NCBI RefSeq assembly: GCF_900111345.1
Contig: NZ_FOGY01000009.1
Coordinates: forward strand, 62,001 to 126,000
From: Psychrobacillus sp. OK032
GTDB lineage: Bacteria; Bacillota; Bacilli; Bacillales_A; Planococcaceae
Direction of reading: 5' to 3'
Length of the DNA stretch: 64,000 nt
Within the stretch, counting starts at the first letter, position 1; each line of letters opens with the position of its first letter. The notes under the pieces were generated by a model that saw nothing but the letters and a program-made list of their open reading frames with translations, did not search any database and had not been told where the DNA came from. The position numbers were made by a program, and so were the translations under genes. Shown in pieces: positions 16,029-25,965 of this stretch.

Positions 16029-17075
16029 TTATAGGTGAATTGGTTTTTTGGCACGAATATCTCCAAGAAAGAACTTTCCGTATGGTATTAACTTTTGAAT
16101 AACAATGGAAGCGATAATTGGAATAGCTATACCTAATATTGTAAATCCAATTAATCCATATTGGAAATAATCGTTCATGATAATATCCGTGAATATATGC
16201 AAGTACATAATAGCAATCGAGTGTTTTTCTACTTTTGCCAACCATTCTAGCGGTAGAATAACCGTCAGCCTTTGGAAAATGCCGAGAATGACAATTATAA
16301 AGGCAATTGGAATCAATAAATCGAGTATAAAATGGTCATAGCGCAAAAACTTCATACTCAGATGATAGTCGATCAATCCTACATAATCTGCAGCTACTGC
16401 ACCAAATACCACTACGAGAGCACCAAATAACCATGGAAGCGTTACATTCATCCAAACAGATTTTGCATAATAACCAAGGGAAAAATAGACAATAGCCATT
16501 AACACAACATCCAAATTCCATAACATTGGAATTGTTTGAGCAGATTCAGCTGGAGCTCCACTAATAACATGCATGGCAACAATACTTTCTAAATGTGCTA
16601 GTAAATAGAAGATAACTAGTAGCGTGATTTGTTTTATACGGCTTAAATATTTGGTCATCCAAATGAATAGCAAGTATGTAAAAAATAACGTCGTTACAAA
16701 CCAAAAAACTCCGTAGGCTCCTCGTGCAAAACGGCCTGCAATAACTAGTTTCCATAAATCTTGCAAGTACCAAGATAATTCAAAGTTTCCTAATGCTAGT
16801 TCCATACTATAACGAACAGCTGTAATGATAAATAGGAAGAACAGATATGGTACCATTAGCTGCATAAACCTTTTCTTTATCGTCTTTTTAGTGTTGTGAT
16901 CATCTTTTATTTCTTTGAAAAATATGCCACTTAATAAGAAAAAAGCCGGCATATGAAACCAATAAATATATTTGATGAATGGGAAATCTAGTTCTCCAGG
17001 ATAATGACCGATGACAACAAGAATCATCAAGAACCCTTTCGTAACATCCACCCACGTTAATCTCTTTTGCGACAT
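16029..17075 (-). CDS. Acyltransferase 3 family membrane protein
   Basis: 348 residues with about ten membrane helices. The N-terminal WVDVTKGFLMILVVIGHYP and the FHMPAFFLLSGIFF segment are the acyltransferase-3 (OafA/WecH/YrhL) signature, including the catalytic His of the first helix. Such proteins O-acetylate surface polysaccharide or peptidoglycan, or act on small molecules. No polysaccharide genes are adjacent, so the acceptor is unknown. Start ATG 17075 after a GGAGG-like site on the minus strand. Confidence 0.82.
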   Translation of the reverse strand: MSQKRLTWVDVTKGFLMILVVIGHYPGELDFPFIKYIYWFHMPAFFLLSGIFFKEIKDDHNTKKTIKKRFMQLMVPYLFFLFIITAVRYSMELALGNFELSWYLQDLWKLVIAGRFARGAYGVFWFVTTLFFTYLLFIWMTKYLSRIKQITLLVIFYLLAHLESIVAMHVISGAPAESAQTIPMLWNLDVVLMAIVYFSLGYYAKSVWMNVTLPWLFGALVVVFGAVAADYVGLIDYHLSMKFLRYDHFILDLLIPIAFIIVILGIFQRLTVILPLEWLAKVEKHSIAIMYLHIFTDIIMNDYFQYGLIGFTILGIAIPIIASIVIQKLIPYGKFFLGDIRAKKPIHL

Positions 17076-17403
17076 AAAACTTCCTCCAAAACATCATTCT
17101 CTATGATTATGTAACCTATATTAAGTGAATATAAACGTATAGTCTGTTTCAATTCGATTACATTTTGATTAATCTAATTTTCCAAAAAACTCACTGAGGA
17201 TATCAGTGAGTTTCTGATTTATTTAAAATAACTACTTGTAAGATACCTATTAATTTAACATAGAAAGCCTCGATATTATTTGTGAAAACCTACCAATTAA
17301 ATTAGCTAGATTTACTGGTAAAATACTAAATGTAGGGTTTGATATACGAAAAAGGGATAAAACCGAATAAGTAATTTATGAAAATGTCGAAAGGAGGGTT
17401 TTT
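17076..17403. other. Divergent intergenic region with a minus-strand terminator hairpin
   Basis: AAACTCACTGA (17187-17197) pairs with TCAGTGAGTTT (17203-17213). On the minus strand it is followed by TTTTTTGG, so it terminates leftward transcription although no gene is visible just to its right. The 17330-17403 part is the leader shared with the second paralogue at 19490-19562. Confidence 0.5.
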
Positions 17404-17841
17404 ATGATAGAAAATTTTCAATATGAAAAAGAATTTTTTGAAGGCTTGCCTCATAATATAATCCAATTTAGTTTCTCCGTTGAGGACAACACATTCAGAG
17501 GGCATTATAAAGATGGAGAAATTAATTGGTTTCATCCAAAACCTGAGCGGCTTGTAGATGCGCTTCCTCATGAGATCGAGGAGGCAGTGCTGAAGAAAAT
17601 GGAGCACGAGCTAGGGATATTTATAATGATGAAGAATTTTAAAATTGATAAAATTTTTGAAGGCTTGCCGCATGAGGTAATTCAATTTAGTTTCTCAATG
17701 GAGGAAAACTCCTTTAAAGGACACTATAAAGATGGCGAAATTAGCTGGTTTTCTCCAAAACCTGAGCATCTTACAGAGGATGTACTTTCGGATGATGTGA
17801 AATCAGCAGTGTTAAAAAAACTGGGACCATATATTGTATAA
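17404..17841 (+). CDS. Small protein with two tandem copies of a 70-residue domain
   Basis: 145 residues made of two repeats of about 70 (1-72 and 75-145). Both contain GLPHxxIQFSFS, then GHYKDGEIxWFxPKPE and a C-terminal helix ending AVLKK. A single-domain paralogue lies at 19563. The domain resembles small Bacillus YheE/DUF5342-type proteins, but I cannot assign a function. Strong AAAGGAGG ribosome site. No signal peptide or membrane helix, so probably cytoplasmic. Confidence 0.75.
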   Translation: MIENFQYEKEFFEGLPHNIIQFSFSVEDNTFRGHYKDGEINWFHPKPERLVDALPHEIEEAVLKKMEHELGIFIMMKNFKIDKIFEGLPHEVIQFSFSMEENSFKGHYKDGEISWFSPKPEHLTEDVLSDDVKSAVLKKLGPYIV

Positions 17842-17866
17842 GGCAGCCGATGTGCTGTCTTTTTTC
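17840..17866 (+). terminator. Terminator of the two-domain small protein
   Basis: AAGGCAGC (17840-17847) pairs with GCTGTCTT (17854-17861, one G-U) followed by Ts. The hairpin is also conserved after the paralogue (19780-19801). Confidence 0.8.
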
Positions 17867-17935
17867 TATCGAAAAATTATAAGTTAGACATTATTAACTA
17901 CTGTTAGTGTTGCTTATTTGATGGGCAAGCTCTTC

Positions 17936-17965
17936 TAAATCCACTAAATTTGACAAAAAGAACTC
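17936..17965. repeat. 30-bp direct repeat, copy 1
   Basis: An exact 30-base match to 19907-19936 containing TTGACA. Each copy lies about 100-130 bp downstream of one of the paralogous small genes and marks the right end of a segmental duplication. Confidence 0.8.
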
Positions 17966-18051
17966 AGCACATTTTATGTGGTCACTGAAAAAGTCCAATG
18001 GAGAGTTTTTTTTTATAGTAAATATTTGATGTAGCAGTACTACACACTATA

Positions 18052-18110
18052 GGATTTAGCGCGGCGGCGTGAGACTCCTGTGGGAAAGCGAACGGAGCCG
18101 TGCTAAATCC
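18052..18110. repeat. Bacillaceae-type intergenic palindromic element
   Basis: Ends are inverted (GGATTTAGC at 18052-18060, GCTAAATCC at 18102-18110). The middle contains GTGAGACTCCTGTGGG, which I recall as a common dispersed intergenic motif in Bacillaceae. Non-coding. Confidence 0.6.
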
Positions 18111-18214
18111 GATCTTATTTGAAAAGATTAAAAATGGGCTTTTCACCCTCCAAAAAGCATTAAAATAAAAATGCTCACTAAATGGGGAATAAAAGACCTT
18201 AATTATTTATATGA

Positions 18215-18312
18215 GCGACGATACTCAAGTTATTGAACCGCCGTATACGGAACCGTACATACGGTGGTGAGAGGTCGGCTAATCCAATAATGATTAGCCT
18301 CCTACTCGATTG
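18215..18312 (+). mobile_element. Group II intron 3' end (domains V and VI), remnant
   Basis: Domain V is recognisable as ACCGCCGTAT paired with ATACGGTGGT around the GGAACC distal part (18238-18270). Domain VI follows as GGCTAATC paired with GATTAGCC (about 18277-18299), then TCCTACTCGAT, the usual 3' end of bacterial group II introns. No reverse transcriptase or 5' domains precede it, so only the 3' tail survives. See findings. Confidence 0.75.
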
Positions 18313-18372
18313 GGTTTAGTCGCGTTCAACCAAGTATTGGTCCTTTTAGTATTATTCCCCTTTTAGAGCACT

Positions 18373-19314
18373 TCAATCTTTCAAAAAACTATTCCGTAAC
18401 CACAAAAAAATCCATGTCGTCACGATAAACGGAAAAGTGAGGGCAGACAGACCAAGCGGAAATATTAACAAGTTGATACCTGCAGTGACAATGACGGAAG
18501 CCATTGCAGCTATAATACCAGTAATGGGGAATCTTCTTTCTTTATGATCAAAAGTCAAACCAACCGAAATAATGGCTAAAATAGCATTGAAATTGAAAAG
18601 ACCCAATTCAATCTTCTCCGTATTCACTCCAAAAAAGTATGCAGTCAGTATAGCAACAATTGTTCCCATGATCGCATACACCCCGTATTTCCATCCTGCG
18701 AAGAAGAGTGCAACCAATATTAGAAGGCCAGTCCAAAGGGAATCGATAAGAAAGACTTCACTAAACCCTTTTACCAATACCAAACCAAAATTGGGCAAAG
18801 CATCGGGACTGAAGGTAAAAAATGTTCGAGTCTCTACGATAAACTCTGGGTTTACGGGGAAAATACCTAAGTGAACACCAGCAAGTTGCATGAACCAAGT
18901 AATAAGAACAAATGGTACCGTAAGCACGGGTATATTTTTCTTTTTAAAAGAACGGTGCAGTATTAGAAAGAAAATAGAGGAAGCAGTAGCAGTAATTAAT
19001 GCGAACGTCCAGCTATAAGGACTATTTACAAGAAACATAGTAGCCATTCCGGTTAAAGTGGGGTTAAACCCAAAAAGCCCTATGCTTAAATCATTCATAT
19101 CCCCTTTTAAATAATAGGAGAGCATTGTACCCAATAGGGATGAAACAAAAGCTATTAACCCTAAAAGAGGGGAGTATAACATAATTCCAACAATAATTAG
19201 TATCCCTGTAATAACACTGTCTATTAGTAGAACTTGTGAGACTCCTTTAAAAGCATAGAGAATAAATGAGAAGTATTTGTTGGCGTATAAAGAATTCCTT
19301 TCCTCTATATTCAT
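18373..19314 (-). CDS. Urea transporter (Yut/UT family)
   Basis: 313 residues with about ten membrane helices in two homologous halves. The urea-transporter signature LPxxTxPF is met in each half (VLTVPFVLITW and ALTFPFIVTTW), together with GLFGFNP and GLFNFNA. It faces away from the urease operon that starts 860 bp to its right, and the pairing gives import and hydrolysis of urea. ATG start after a GGAG-type site. Channel-type facilitated uptake is expected. Confidence 0.88.
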   Translation of the reverse strand: MNIEERNSLYANKYFSFILYAFKGVSQVLLIDSVITGILIIVGIMLYSPLLGLIAFVSSLLGTMLSYYLKGDMNDLSIGLFGFNPTLTGMATMFLVNSPYSWTFALITATASSIFFLILHRSFKKKNIPVLTVPFVLITWFMQLAGVHLGIFPVNPEFIVETRTFFTFSPDALPNFGLVLVKGFSEVFLIDSLWTGLLILVALFFAGWKYGVYAIMGTIVAILTAYFFGVNTEKIELGLFNFNAILAIISVGLTFDHKERRFPITGIIAAMASVIVTAGINLLIFPLGLSALTFPFIVTTWIFLWLRNSFLKD

Positions 19315-19562
19315 CCGAAATCACTCCTTCCTCATAACAAATAGGTTGCGTAATAATTTAGCATAAAATACTTTGAAATTAACTATTAAAACCTTCCAAT
19401 TTATTTAGGGGATATTAAGAAGACATACACAATTTTGTTTTAAGCTAATAAAAATATGATTCACTTGAACGAGTGAATAAATACTTACATGAGGGTTGAA
19501 TAATTGAAAAAGGGGTAAAACTGGTTAGGTAATTTAAGAAATTGGATAAGGAGGTTGTTTAA

Positions 19563-19781
19563 GTGATTGAAAATTTTCAATATGAAAAAGAAATTTATGA
19601 TGGTTTGCCCCACGAAGTAATTCAATTTAGTTTCACCATTAAAGAGTATAAATTTTCTGGACATTATAAAGATGGAGAGATTAAATGGTTTCATCCTCAG
19701 CCAGGGACTATTACGGAGGAAATAGTCCGTGAGGAAGTGGAAGCAGCGGTATTAAAAGAAATAAGACCGTATATTTCATAA
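19563..19781 (+). CDS. Single-domain paralogue of the 17404 protein
   Basis: 72 residues, closely matching each half of the protein at 17404 (MIENFQYEKE start, GLPHEVIQFSF, GHYKDGEIKWFHPQP, AVLKE end). GTG start after AAGGAGG. Leader, coding region, terminator and a downstream 30-mer are all shared with the 17404 locus, so the two arose by segmental duplication around the urea transporter. Function unknown. Confidence 0.75.
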   Translation: MIENFQYEKEIYDGLPHEVIQFSFTIKEYKFSGHYKDGEIKWFHPQPGTITEEIVREEVEAAVLKEIRPYIS

Positions 19782-19810
19782 GACAGCCTAAGTGCTGTCT
19801 TTTATTTTTG
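19780..19810 (+). terminator. Terminator of the single-domain paralogue
   Basis: AAGACAGC (19780-19787) pairs with GCTGTCTT (19794-19801), then TTTATTTTT. Confidence 0.85.
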
Positions 19811-19906
19811 TTTTTCAGGCAAATATACAATTAGTAGATAATCTGTAAAGGAAAATAGTTAAATTCCCCACATAGCCTGTTTATTTGAAGGATAAGTTTC
19901 TTTATT

Positions 19907-19936
19907 TAAATCCACTAAATTTGACAAAAAGAACTC
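19907..19936. repeat. 30-bp direct repeat, copy 2
   Basis: Exact copy of 17936-17965. It is followed at 19969-19996 by a perfect 12-bp hairpin (TAAGTTTAGGTT with AACCTAAACTTA). The rest of the 19811-20173 gap should hold the urease promoter; a TTGACT at 20120 is a possible -35 but no strong -10 follows. Confidence 0.75.
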
Positions 19937-20173
19937 GGCAACATTTTATAGAGGTTTTTTTAAATGTATAAGTTTAGGTTGATTAACCTAAACTTACCAC
20001 TGAAAGATGCTACTTTTTTAACTAATTAAAAATGTGCTTTTTATACAAAATTGCAAGCTCTCGGGATTGGCGGGAAGTATGTAAATATTGTAAGAAAACA
20101 CCATTTTTGATTTACTATTTTGACTAAAAAAATGAGGTAAAACTATTTCATTTTTACGATTGGAGGAAATGCC

Positions 20174-20476
20174 GTGCATTTATTACCGCGCGAACAAGAA
20201 AAATTATTAATCGTCGTTGCAGCAGATTTAGCAAGACGTCGAAAAGAAAGAGGCTTAAAGCTCAATCATCCGGAGTCGGTATCACTCATCACGTACGAAA
20301 TATTAGAGGGGGCCAGGGACGGTAAAACGGTAGCGGAATTGATGTCTTATGGCGCCACTATCTTATCTGCGGAAGATGTAATGGACGGTGTTCCAGAGAT
20401 GATCGACGATGTGCAAGTGGAAGCCACATTCCCAGATGGCGTGAAACTTGTTACCGTACATTCACCTATTCGTTAA
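20174..20476 (+). CDS. ureA: Urease gamma subunit
   Basis: 100 residues, full length for UreA ([20 protein letters not shown] to HSPIR). GTG start at 20174 eight bases after GGAGG. First gene of a complete urease operon; the structural subunits UreA, UreB and UreC assemble into the nickel enzyme that hydrolyses urea to ammonia and carbamate. A separate UreA, UreB and UreC is the usual arrangement outside Helicobacter. Confidence 0.95.
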   Translation: MHLLPREQEKLLIVVAADLARRRKERGLKLNHPESVSLITYEILEGARDGKTVAELMSYGATILSAEDVMDGVPEMIDDVQVEATFPDGVKLVTVHSPIR

Positions 20477-20492
20477 AAAGGAGGGTTCCGAC

Positions 20493-20807
20493 ATGATACC
20501 TGGAGAATATGTTTTAAAAGAAGAAGACATTATTTGTAATGAAGGAAAAGAAACGAAAATCATATCAGTCGTTAATAATGGGGACCGCCCTATTCAAGTT
20601 GGTTCACATTTTCACTTTTTTGAGATTAACACTTGGATTGAATTTAATCGGGAAGAGGCTTTTGGTTTTCGTTTGAATATCCCAGCGGGTTCGGCAGTTC
20701 GCTTTGAACCAGGAGATCCAAAAGAAATCGAACTTGTACCTTTTGGTGGAGAACGACGCGTTTATGGACTGAACAATAAAACTGAAGGATCATTAGATCG
20801 GGGGTAA
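20493..20807 (+). CDS. ureB: Urease beta subunit
   Basis: 104 residues, typical UreB ([18 protein letters not shown], then [11 protein letters not shown] and [15 protein letters not shown]). ATG at 20493 after AAGGAGGG; an upstream in-frame extension into ureA has no ribosome site. Lies 16 bases after ureA and 4 before ureC. Confidence 0.95.
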   Translation: MIPGEYVLKEEDIICNEGKETKIISVVNNGDRPIQVGSHFHFFEINTWIEFNREEAFGFRLNIPAGSAVRFEPGDPKEIELVPFGGERRVYGLNNKTEGSLDRG

Positions 20808-20811
20808 TACG

Positions 20812-22524
20812 ATGAGCTTTAAAATGACAAGACAACAGTATGCTTCTATGTATGGGCCTACAACTGGAGACGCTGTACGCCTAGCGGATACTGAATTATT
20901 TATAGAAATTGAAAAGGACTACACAACTTATGGTGAAGAGGTTGTATTCGGTGGAGGAAAAGTAATTCGTGATGGAATGGGAAGTCATCCTCTTGCAACA
21001 CGTGATGAAGGGATTCCAGATGTAGTCATTACGAATGCGATCGTTTTGGATTATACAGGAATTTACAAAGCAGACATTGCAATTCGTGACGGTAAAATTG
21101 TTGGAATAGGAAAAGCCGGAAATCCATTATTAATGGATAATGTGAATATCGTCATTGGTGCATCTACCGAAATAATTGCCGGTGAACATAAAATTTTGAC
21201 TGCTGGCGGTATTGATACACATGTGCACTTCATTAATCCAGCACAAATTGATACAGCGCTAACTGCTGGACTTACGACGTTAATCGGTGGTGGTACTGGC
21301 CCTGCTGAAGGTTCAAAAGCAACGACTGTAACTCCGGGTGAATGGCATATACACCGTATGTTGGAGGCGGCGGAAGATATGCCAATCAATGTTGGCTTTT
21401 TAGGAAAAGGTCATGCAGCTGCAGAAGAACCACTTGCTGAGCAAATTCGTGCAGGCGCAGTCGGATTGAAAGTACATGAAGACTGGGGTGCAACTTACTC
21501 ATCCATTGATATGTCTCTAAGAGTTGCCGATGAATACGACGTTCAAGTAGCGATTCATTCGGATACACTAAACGAAGGTGGATTCGTAGAAAATACAGTT
21601 GCAGCATTCAAAGATCGAGTGATCCACACGTTCCATACAGAAGGAGCGGGCGGCGGACATGCTCCAGATATTATAAAAGTGGCGAGTCAGATGAATGTAT
21701 TGCCAGCATCAACTAATCCAACCCTTCCTTATACTGTCAACACAATAGATGAGCATTTGGATATGCTGATGGTTTGTCATCATCTAAGTCCAGCTATTCC
21801 AGAAGACGTAGCCTTTGCTGATTCTCGTATACGTGCGGAAACGATTGCTGCTGAAGATATTCTTCAAGATATGGGGATTTTTAGTATTACTAGTTCCGAT
21901 TCTCAAGCGATGGGGCGTATTGGAGAAGTGCTAATTCGCACATGGCAAACAGCGGACAAAATGAAAAAACAGCGTGGAAAGTTTGAAGGAGACGAAGGAA
22001 TCGGCGACAACAATCGTGTGAAACGTTATGTTGCAAAATATACGATTAATCCTGCAATCGCACATGGCATTTCCGACTATGTCGGATCCATAGAAGTAGG
22101 GAAATTCGCAGATTTAGTTCTTTGGGAGCCTAGATTCTTTGGTGTAAAACCAAACAAGATCCTTAAAGGTGGAATTGTGGTAAAAAGTTTAATGGGAGAT
22201 GCAAACGCTTCTATCCCAACTCCACAACCCGTTCTTTATCGTCCTATGTACGGAACGATGGGTAAAGCGAAGTATAAAGCATCGATTACGTTTGTTTCGA
22301 CAGCAGCATACGAAGCTGGTGTACACGAAAAACTTGGTTTACAAAAAACAGTGCTTCCTGTTCATGGGATTCGTAATTTAACGAAAAAAGATATGAAACT
22401 AAATGGTGAAACTCCGAATATTGAGGTAGATCCAGAAACGTATGAAGTACGTGTAAACGGAGAGCTTATAACGTGTGACCCAGTGGATACGGTGCCAATG
22501 GGACAACGATATTTCTTATTTTGA
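20812..22524 (+). CDS. ureC: Urease alpha (catalytic) subunit
   Basis: 570 residues carrying the whole bi-nickel site at the same numbers as the Sporosarcina pasteurii enzyme: His137 and His139 (DTHVHF), carbamylated Lys220 ([10 protein letters not shown]), His249 (AIHSDT), His275 (TFHTEG), flap Cys322 and His323 (VCHHLSP) and Asp363 (SSDSQAMGR). No residue is missing, so an active urease is expected once the accessory proteins insert nickel. Confidence 0.97.
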   Translation: MSFKMTRQQYASMYGPTTGDAVRLADTELFIEIEKDYTTYGEEVVFGGGKVIRDGMGSHPLATRDEGIPDVVITNAIVLDYTGIYKADIAIRDGKIVGIGKAGNPLLMDNVNIVIGASTEIIAGEHKILTAGGIDTHVHFINPAQIDTALTAGLTTLIGGGTGPAEGSKATTVTPGEWHIHRMLEAAEDMPINVGFLGKGHAAAEEPLAEQIRAGAVGLKVHEDWGATYSSIDMSLRVADEYDVQVAIHSDTLNEGGFVENTVAAFKDRVIHTFHTEGAGGGHAPDIIKVASQMNVLPASTNPTLPYTVNTIDEHLDMLMVCHHLSPAIPEDVAFADSRIRAETIAAEDILQDMGIFSITSSDSQAMGRIGEVLIRTWQTADKMKKQRGKFEGDEGIGDNNRVKRYVAKYTINPAIAHGISDYVGSIEVGKFADLVLWEPRFFGVKPNKILKGGIVVKSLMGDANASIPTPQPVLYRPMYGTMGKAKYKASITFVSTAAYEAGVHEKLGLQKTVLPVHGIRNLTKKDMKLNGETPNIEVDPETYEVRVNGELITCDPVDTVPMGQRYFLF

Positions 22525-22533
22525 GGTGAGATA

Positions 22534-22989
22534 ATGATAGTTGAAGAAGTAGTAGCGAATATCGATCAACTAGATCCAACTATATTGGCAAGTACGCATA
22601 AAGAAAAAGTTTATTTGGAAAGCAGTGACTTAGTAAAGCGAATACAACGAGTTACCACCGATCATGGAAAAGAGATTGGGATTCGCTTAAAGGAAGCGAG
22701 AGATTTACAAGCTGGTGATGTGCTCTACATGGATGAAAAAAATATGATCATTGTGGAGGTTTTTCCAGATGATTTATTAATTATTCAACCGAAAAGTATT
22801 AAAGAAATGGGAACCATTGCGCATCAACTAGGGAATAGACACTTACCTGCTCAATTTGAGGAAAACCAAATGCTTGTTCAATACGATTATTTGGTAGAAG
22901 ACTTATTACAACAACTGGAAATCCCCTATATGCGCGAGAAGAGAAAGGTGAGACAAGCCTTCCGTCATATTGGGCATAGTCATGACTAA
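22534..22989 (+). CDS. ureE: Urease accessory protein UreE (nickel chaperone)
   Basis: 151 residues: an N-terminal peptide-binding domain and a C-terminal metal-binding domain with the conserved His in HQLGNRHLP and a short His-containing tail (FRHIGHSHD). The tail is much shorter than the poly-His tail of Klebsiella UreE. It overlaps ureF by eight bases. Confidence 0.92.
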   Translation: MIVEEVVANIDQLDPTILASTHKEKVYLESSDLVKRIQRVTTDHGKEIGIRLKEARDLQAGDVLYMDEKNMIIVEVFPDDLLIIQPKSIKEMGTIAHQLGNRHLPAQFEENQMLVQYDYLVEDLLQQLEIPYMREKRKVRQAFRHIGHSHD

Positions 22990-23668
22990 TTATTTCTTGT
23001 CCCTACTTCAATTATGTGATTCGAATTTACCGACCGGAGGATTTAGTCATTCTTTTGGTTTAGAAACGTATATTCAAGAAAATAAAGTGCAGGATAAGGC
23101 CAGTTTTGCAAAATGGCTGAGAATGTACTTAGATGAGCAGCTCGTCTATTCGGATGGGCTTGCTTGTCGACTAGTATATGAGGCATTAGAAAATAATGAT
23201 CTTGCAAAATTATGGGAACTAGATCGACGTATTACCGTTCAGAACCTGCCCCGAGAAACGCGAGAAGGTACAAATAAAATAGGGGAGAGAATGCTCACTA
23301 TAGGAGTAGATCTATATGCTAGTCCTCTCTTGCAAACGTATAAACGACGAGTATTAGAAAGTGTGTCATTTGCTCATCCTGCCATAGTATTCTCTATAAT
23401 AGCTTTTCAGTTGGAAGTTCCTCAAAAGTTAGGGATTTCTGCGTATCTTTATTCTTCCATTTCGGGTTTAGTTCAAAATGCGGTACGTGGAATACCCCTT
23501 GGTCAAACAGCTGGGCAACAAGTGTTGCGGGAATTTCAGTCGTATATTCAAGAAGCTGTGGACAAAATAGAAAACCTTGCGGAAGAAGACTTTGGTGCCG
23601 TAGCTCCGGGTCTAGAAATAGCACAAATGAAGCATGAAAGAGTGAATATCCGTATATTCATGTCTTAA
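22982..23668 (+). CDS. ureF: Urease accessory protein UreF
   Basis: 228 residues. [18 protein letters not shown] is the UreF hallmark. All-helical protein that, with UreD and UreG, forms the complex loading nickel into urease. The start is the ATG at 22982 inside the end of ureE; the TTG 12 bases earlier is less likely. Confidence 0.92.
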   Translation: MTNYFLSLLQLCDSNLPTGGFSHSFGLETYIQENKVQDKASFAKWLRMYLDEQLVYSDGLACRLVYEALENNDLAKLWELDRRITVQNLPRETREGTNKIGERMLTIGVDLYASPLLQTYKRRVLESVSFAHPAIVFSIIAFQLEVPQKLGISAYLYSSISGLVQNAVRGIPLGQTAGQQVLREFQSYIQEAVDKIENLAEEDFGAVAPGLEIAQMKHERVNIRIFMS

Positions 23669-23693
23669 TGGACTAAGGAAGGGAGTATTTTTT

Positions 23694-24305
23694 ATGGAAC
23701 CCATTAAAATCGGAGTAGGCGGTCCAGTAGGCGCTGGTAAAACAATGTTAGTGGAAAAGTTAACGCGCCATATGGCAAATGAAATTAGCATGGCTGCCAT
23801 TACGAATGATATATATACAAAAGAAGATGCCAAATTTCTAATGAACAATGGTGTCTTACCGGAGGATCGTATTATTGGAGTCGAAACAGGAGGCTGCCCA
23901 CATACTGCAATTCGGGAAGATACTTCGATGAACTCCGCTGCCATTGAAGATTTAATAAAGCGTCACCCTGATCTAGAGCTAATCTTTGTCGAAAGTGGTG
24001 GAGATAACTTAGCAGCGACATTTAGCCCAGAGCTTGTAGATTTCTCTATTTATATTATTGATGTTGCACAAGGGGAAAAAATTCCTCGTAAAGGCGGACA
24101 AGGGATGATTAAATCTGATTTGTTCATTATTAATAAAATCGATTTAGCGCCTTATGTGCATGCAAACTTAGATGTGATGGCTTCGGATACGAAAGTATTC
24201 CGTGGTAACAAACCATTCATCTTTACAAATCTTCAAGACAATACTGGGTTAGATGAAGTAATGGATTGGATTCGTAAAAATGCGTTATTATCAGGATTGA
24301 AATAA
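23694..24305 (+). CDS. ureG: Urease accessory GTPase UreG
   Basis: 203 residues. P-loop GPVGAGKT (10-17), the nickel-binding GCPH ([14 protein letters not shown]), the [15 protein letters not shown] switch and the NKIDLAP base-recognition motif. SIMIBI GTPase that powers nickel transfer from UreE to apo-urease. ATG after GAAGGGAG. Confidence 0.95.
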   Translation: MEPIKIGVGGPVGAGKTMLVEKLTRHMANEISMAAITNDIYTKEDAKFLMNNGVLPEDRIIGVETGGCPHTAIREDTSMNSAAIEDLIKRHPDLELIFVESGGDNLAATFSPELVDFSIYIIDVAQGEKIPRKGGQGMIKSDLFIINKIDLAPYVHANLDVMASDTKVFRGNKPFIFTNLQDNTGLDEVMDWIRKNALLSGLK

Positions 24306-24306
24306 G

Positions 24307-25131
24307 ATGGAAAAATGGACGGGTATCCTACAACTTGTGATGGAGAAGAAGAAAGAAAAAACCGTCACAAAAACTGTGTACTTCCAAGGTGCATTAAAAG
24401 TGTTGCGCCCCAATTATCTTGATAATTCCGGACAAGCTTGCTTTTTTATCATAAATCCTGGCGGTGGTTATGTTGGTGGTGACCGATATCGTATAGAAGT
24501 GACGCTGGAGGAGCAAGCCGAATTGATATTAACAACTCAATCTGCCACAAAAGTATACAGAACACCAAAAACACCAGTACTGCAGGAAACGGAATTTATT
24601 TTAAAAAAGGGCAGTGTCCTCGAATACATCCCAGATCCTTTAATTGCTTATCGTAATGCAAAATATAATCAAAATACAGTAATTAGAATGGAGAAGGGAT
24701 CGACACTTCTCTATACTGATATATTAACACCAGGTTGGTCTCCTGATGGCGAATGGTTTAAGTATGATCATCTGAGGCTAAAGAATGAAATTTATTTGGA
24801 AGAACAATTAATCGCTTTCGATCATTTAAAACTACAACCTAGCGATTCGCAAGTAGATGAAATTGGATTTATGGAAAACTATACCCATTTAGGTTCCATG
24901 ATAGTAGTGGATGAACGGTGTTCAACTAGTTTTCTCAATCAATTATATGAGGAGTTAGAAAGCCATATAATTGATTGTAAAATAGGGGTGTCGATGCTTT
25001 ACGAGTCGGGGTTTACAATCAGAATTCTAGCTTCTTCCACGCAACAAATTGAAAAATTATTAGCAGTATGCACGTCCTTTATTCGACGAGAGTGGTTTAC
25101 TAAAAAACCTATGTTATTAAGAAAATACTAG
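24307..25131 (+). CDS. ureD: Urease accessory protein UreD
   Basis: 274 residues. The segment IINPGGGYVGGDRYRIEVTL and ATKVYRTP are UreD signatures. It forms the UreDFG scaffold that contacts urease. ATG one base after the ureG stop; the 1-bp gap implies coupling. Confidence 0.9.
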   Translation: MEKWTGILQLVMEKKKEKTVTKTVYFQGALKVLRPNYLDNSGQACFFIINPGGGYVGGDRYRIEVTLEEQAELILTTQSATKVYRTPKTPVLQETEFILKKGSVLEYIPDPLIAYRNAKYNQNTVIRMEKGSTLLYTDILTPGWSPDGEWFKYDHLRLKNEIYLEEQLIAFDHLKLQPSDSQVDEIGFMENYTHLGSMIVVDERCSTSFLNQLYEELESHIIDCKIGVSMLYESGFTIRILASSTQQIEKLLAVCTSFIRREWFTKKPMLLRKY

Positions 25132-25171
25132 GTAGCTAATCGTTCAGATTTTAAAGGAAAGGGGAGAATAA

Positions 25172-25831
25172 ATGAGTATAACTTTAATTTCAATATTATC
25201 ATTAGGTTTTGTTCTCGGTATCAAGCATGCAATTGAGCCGGATCATGTTATTGCTGTGTCTACAATTGCAAGTAAAAGTAAGAAGCTTTGGCAATCTACA
25301 CTAGCAGGTGTTTTTTGGGGAATTGGACATACGTTAACACTGTTCATCGTTGGTATTATTTTAATCATAATGAAGGATGAGATCTCAGCTAAGATTTCGA
25401 TGTCTCTTGAATTTTTAGTAGGAATTATGCTCGTTTATTTAGGAATTATGAACATTATTAGTTTTCGTGAGAAAAAACAGCATGCACATTCACATGTAAG
25501 CTCTTTAGAAAACAAATATCCCTACTTAAAATCTACTGCAATTGGTTTAGTTCACGGACTAGCTGGTAGTGCTGCAATGGTATTACTTACAATGACGACT
25601 GTGCAGACGGCTTGGGAAGCTGCTATTTATATTATGGTTTTTGGAGCAGGTACCATTTTAGGAATGCTCTGTTTCACAACTGTACTCGGTATCCCATTTG
25701 TTTTTAGCTCCCGAAAATACAGCGTAAACAGAATACTGGTAGTAACAGCAGGCGGGATTAGTTTTGCTTTCGGTATTTACTATATGTATAATCTTGGCGT
25801 TACAGAGGGATTGTTCTCTCTTTGGATTTAA
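25172..25831 (+). CDS. Urease-associated nickel permease (UreH-type)
   Basis: 219 residues with six predicted membrane helices. The first helix contains HAIEPDH, the HX4DH nickel/cobalt signature of NiCoT permeases. A His-containing cytoplasmic loop (HAHSHVSS) follows helix three. Its position at the end of the urease operon matches thermophilic Bacillus UreH, which supplies Ni for urease. ATG after AAAGGGGAG. Confidence 0.85.
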   Translation: MSITLISILSLGFVLGIKHAIEPDHVIAVSTIASKSKKLWQSTLAGVFWGIGHTLTLFIVGIILIIMKDEISAKISMSLEFLVGIMLVYLGIMNIISFREKKQHAHSHVSSLENKYPYLKSTAIGLVHGLAGSAAMVLLTMTTVQTAWEAAIYIMVFGAGTILGMLCFTTVLGIPFVFSSRKYSVNRILVVTAGGISFAFGIYYMYNLGVTEGLFSLWI

Positions 25832-25843
25832 TAGAATCAATAC

Positions 25844-25890
25844 AAGACTAATAAAGGGAGACTTTATGACCCTTATTATTAGTCTTTTTT
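25844..25890 (+). terminator. Urease operon terminator, copy 1
   Basis: AAGACTAATAA-AGGG (25844-25858) pairs with CCCT-TATTATTAGTCTT (25870-25886), followed by Ts. Confidence 0.85.
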
Positions 25891-25965
25891 AAAATGAAGA
25901 TATCTTCGAATGTTGTATCCTTACATGTATAGTTGCATACATTTCGTATTTCCATCACCATCCAA

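Noticed and set aside
17187-17213. Operator between the acyltransferase and the two-domain gene.
   Set aside because: The A/T tracts beside the stem fit a minus-strand terminator better than an operator.
20048-20125. A TnrA/GlnR-type site (TGTNAN7TNACA) upstream of ureA.
   Set aside because: TGTAAATATTGTAAG and nearby sequence do not complete the motif; nitrogen control cannot be claimed from this sequence.
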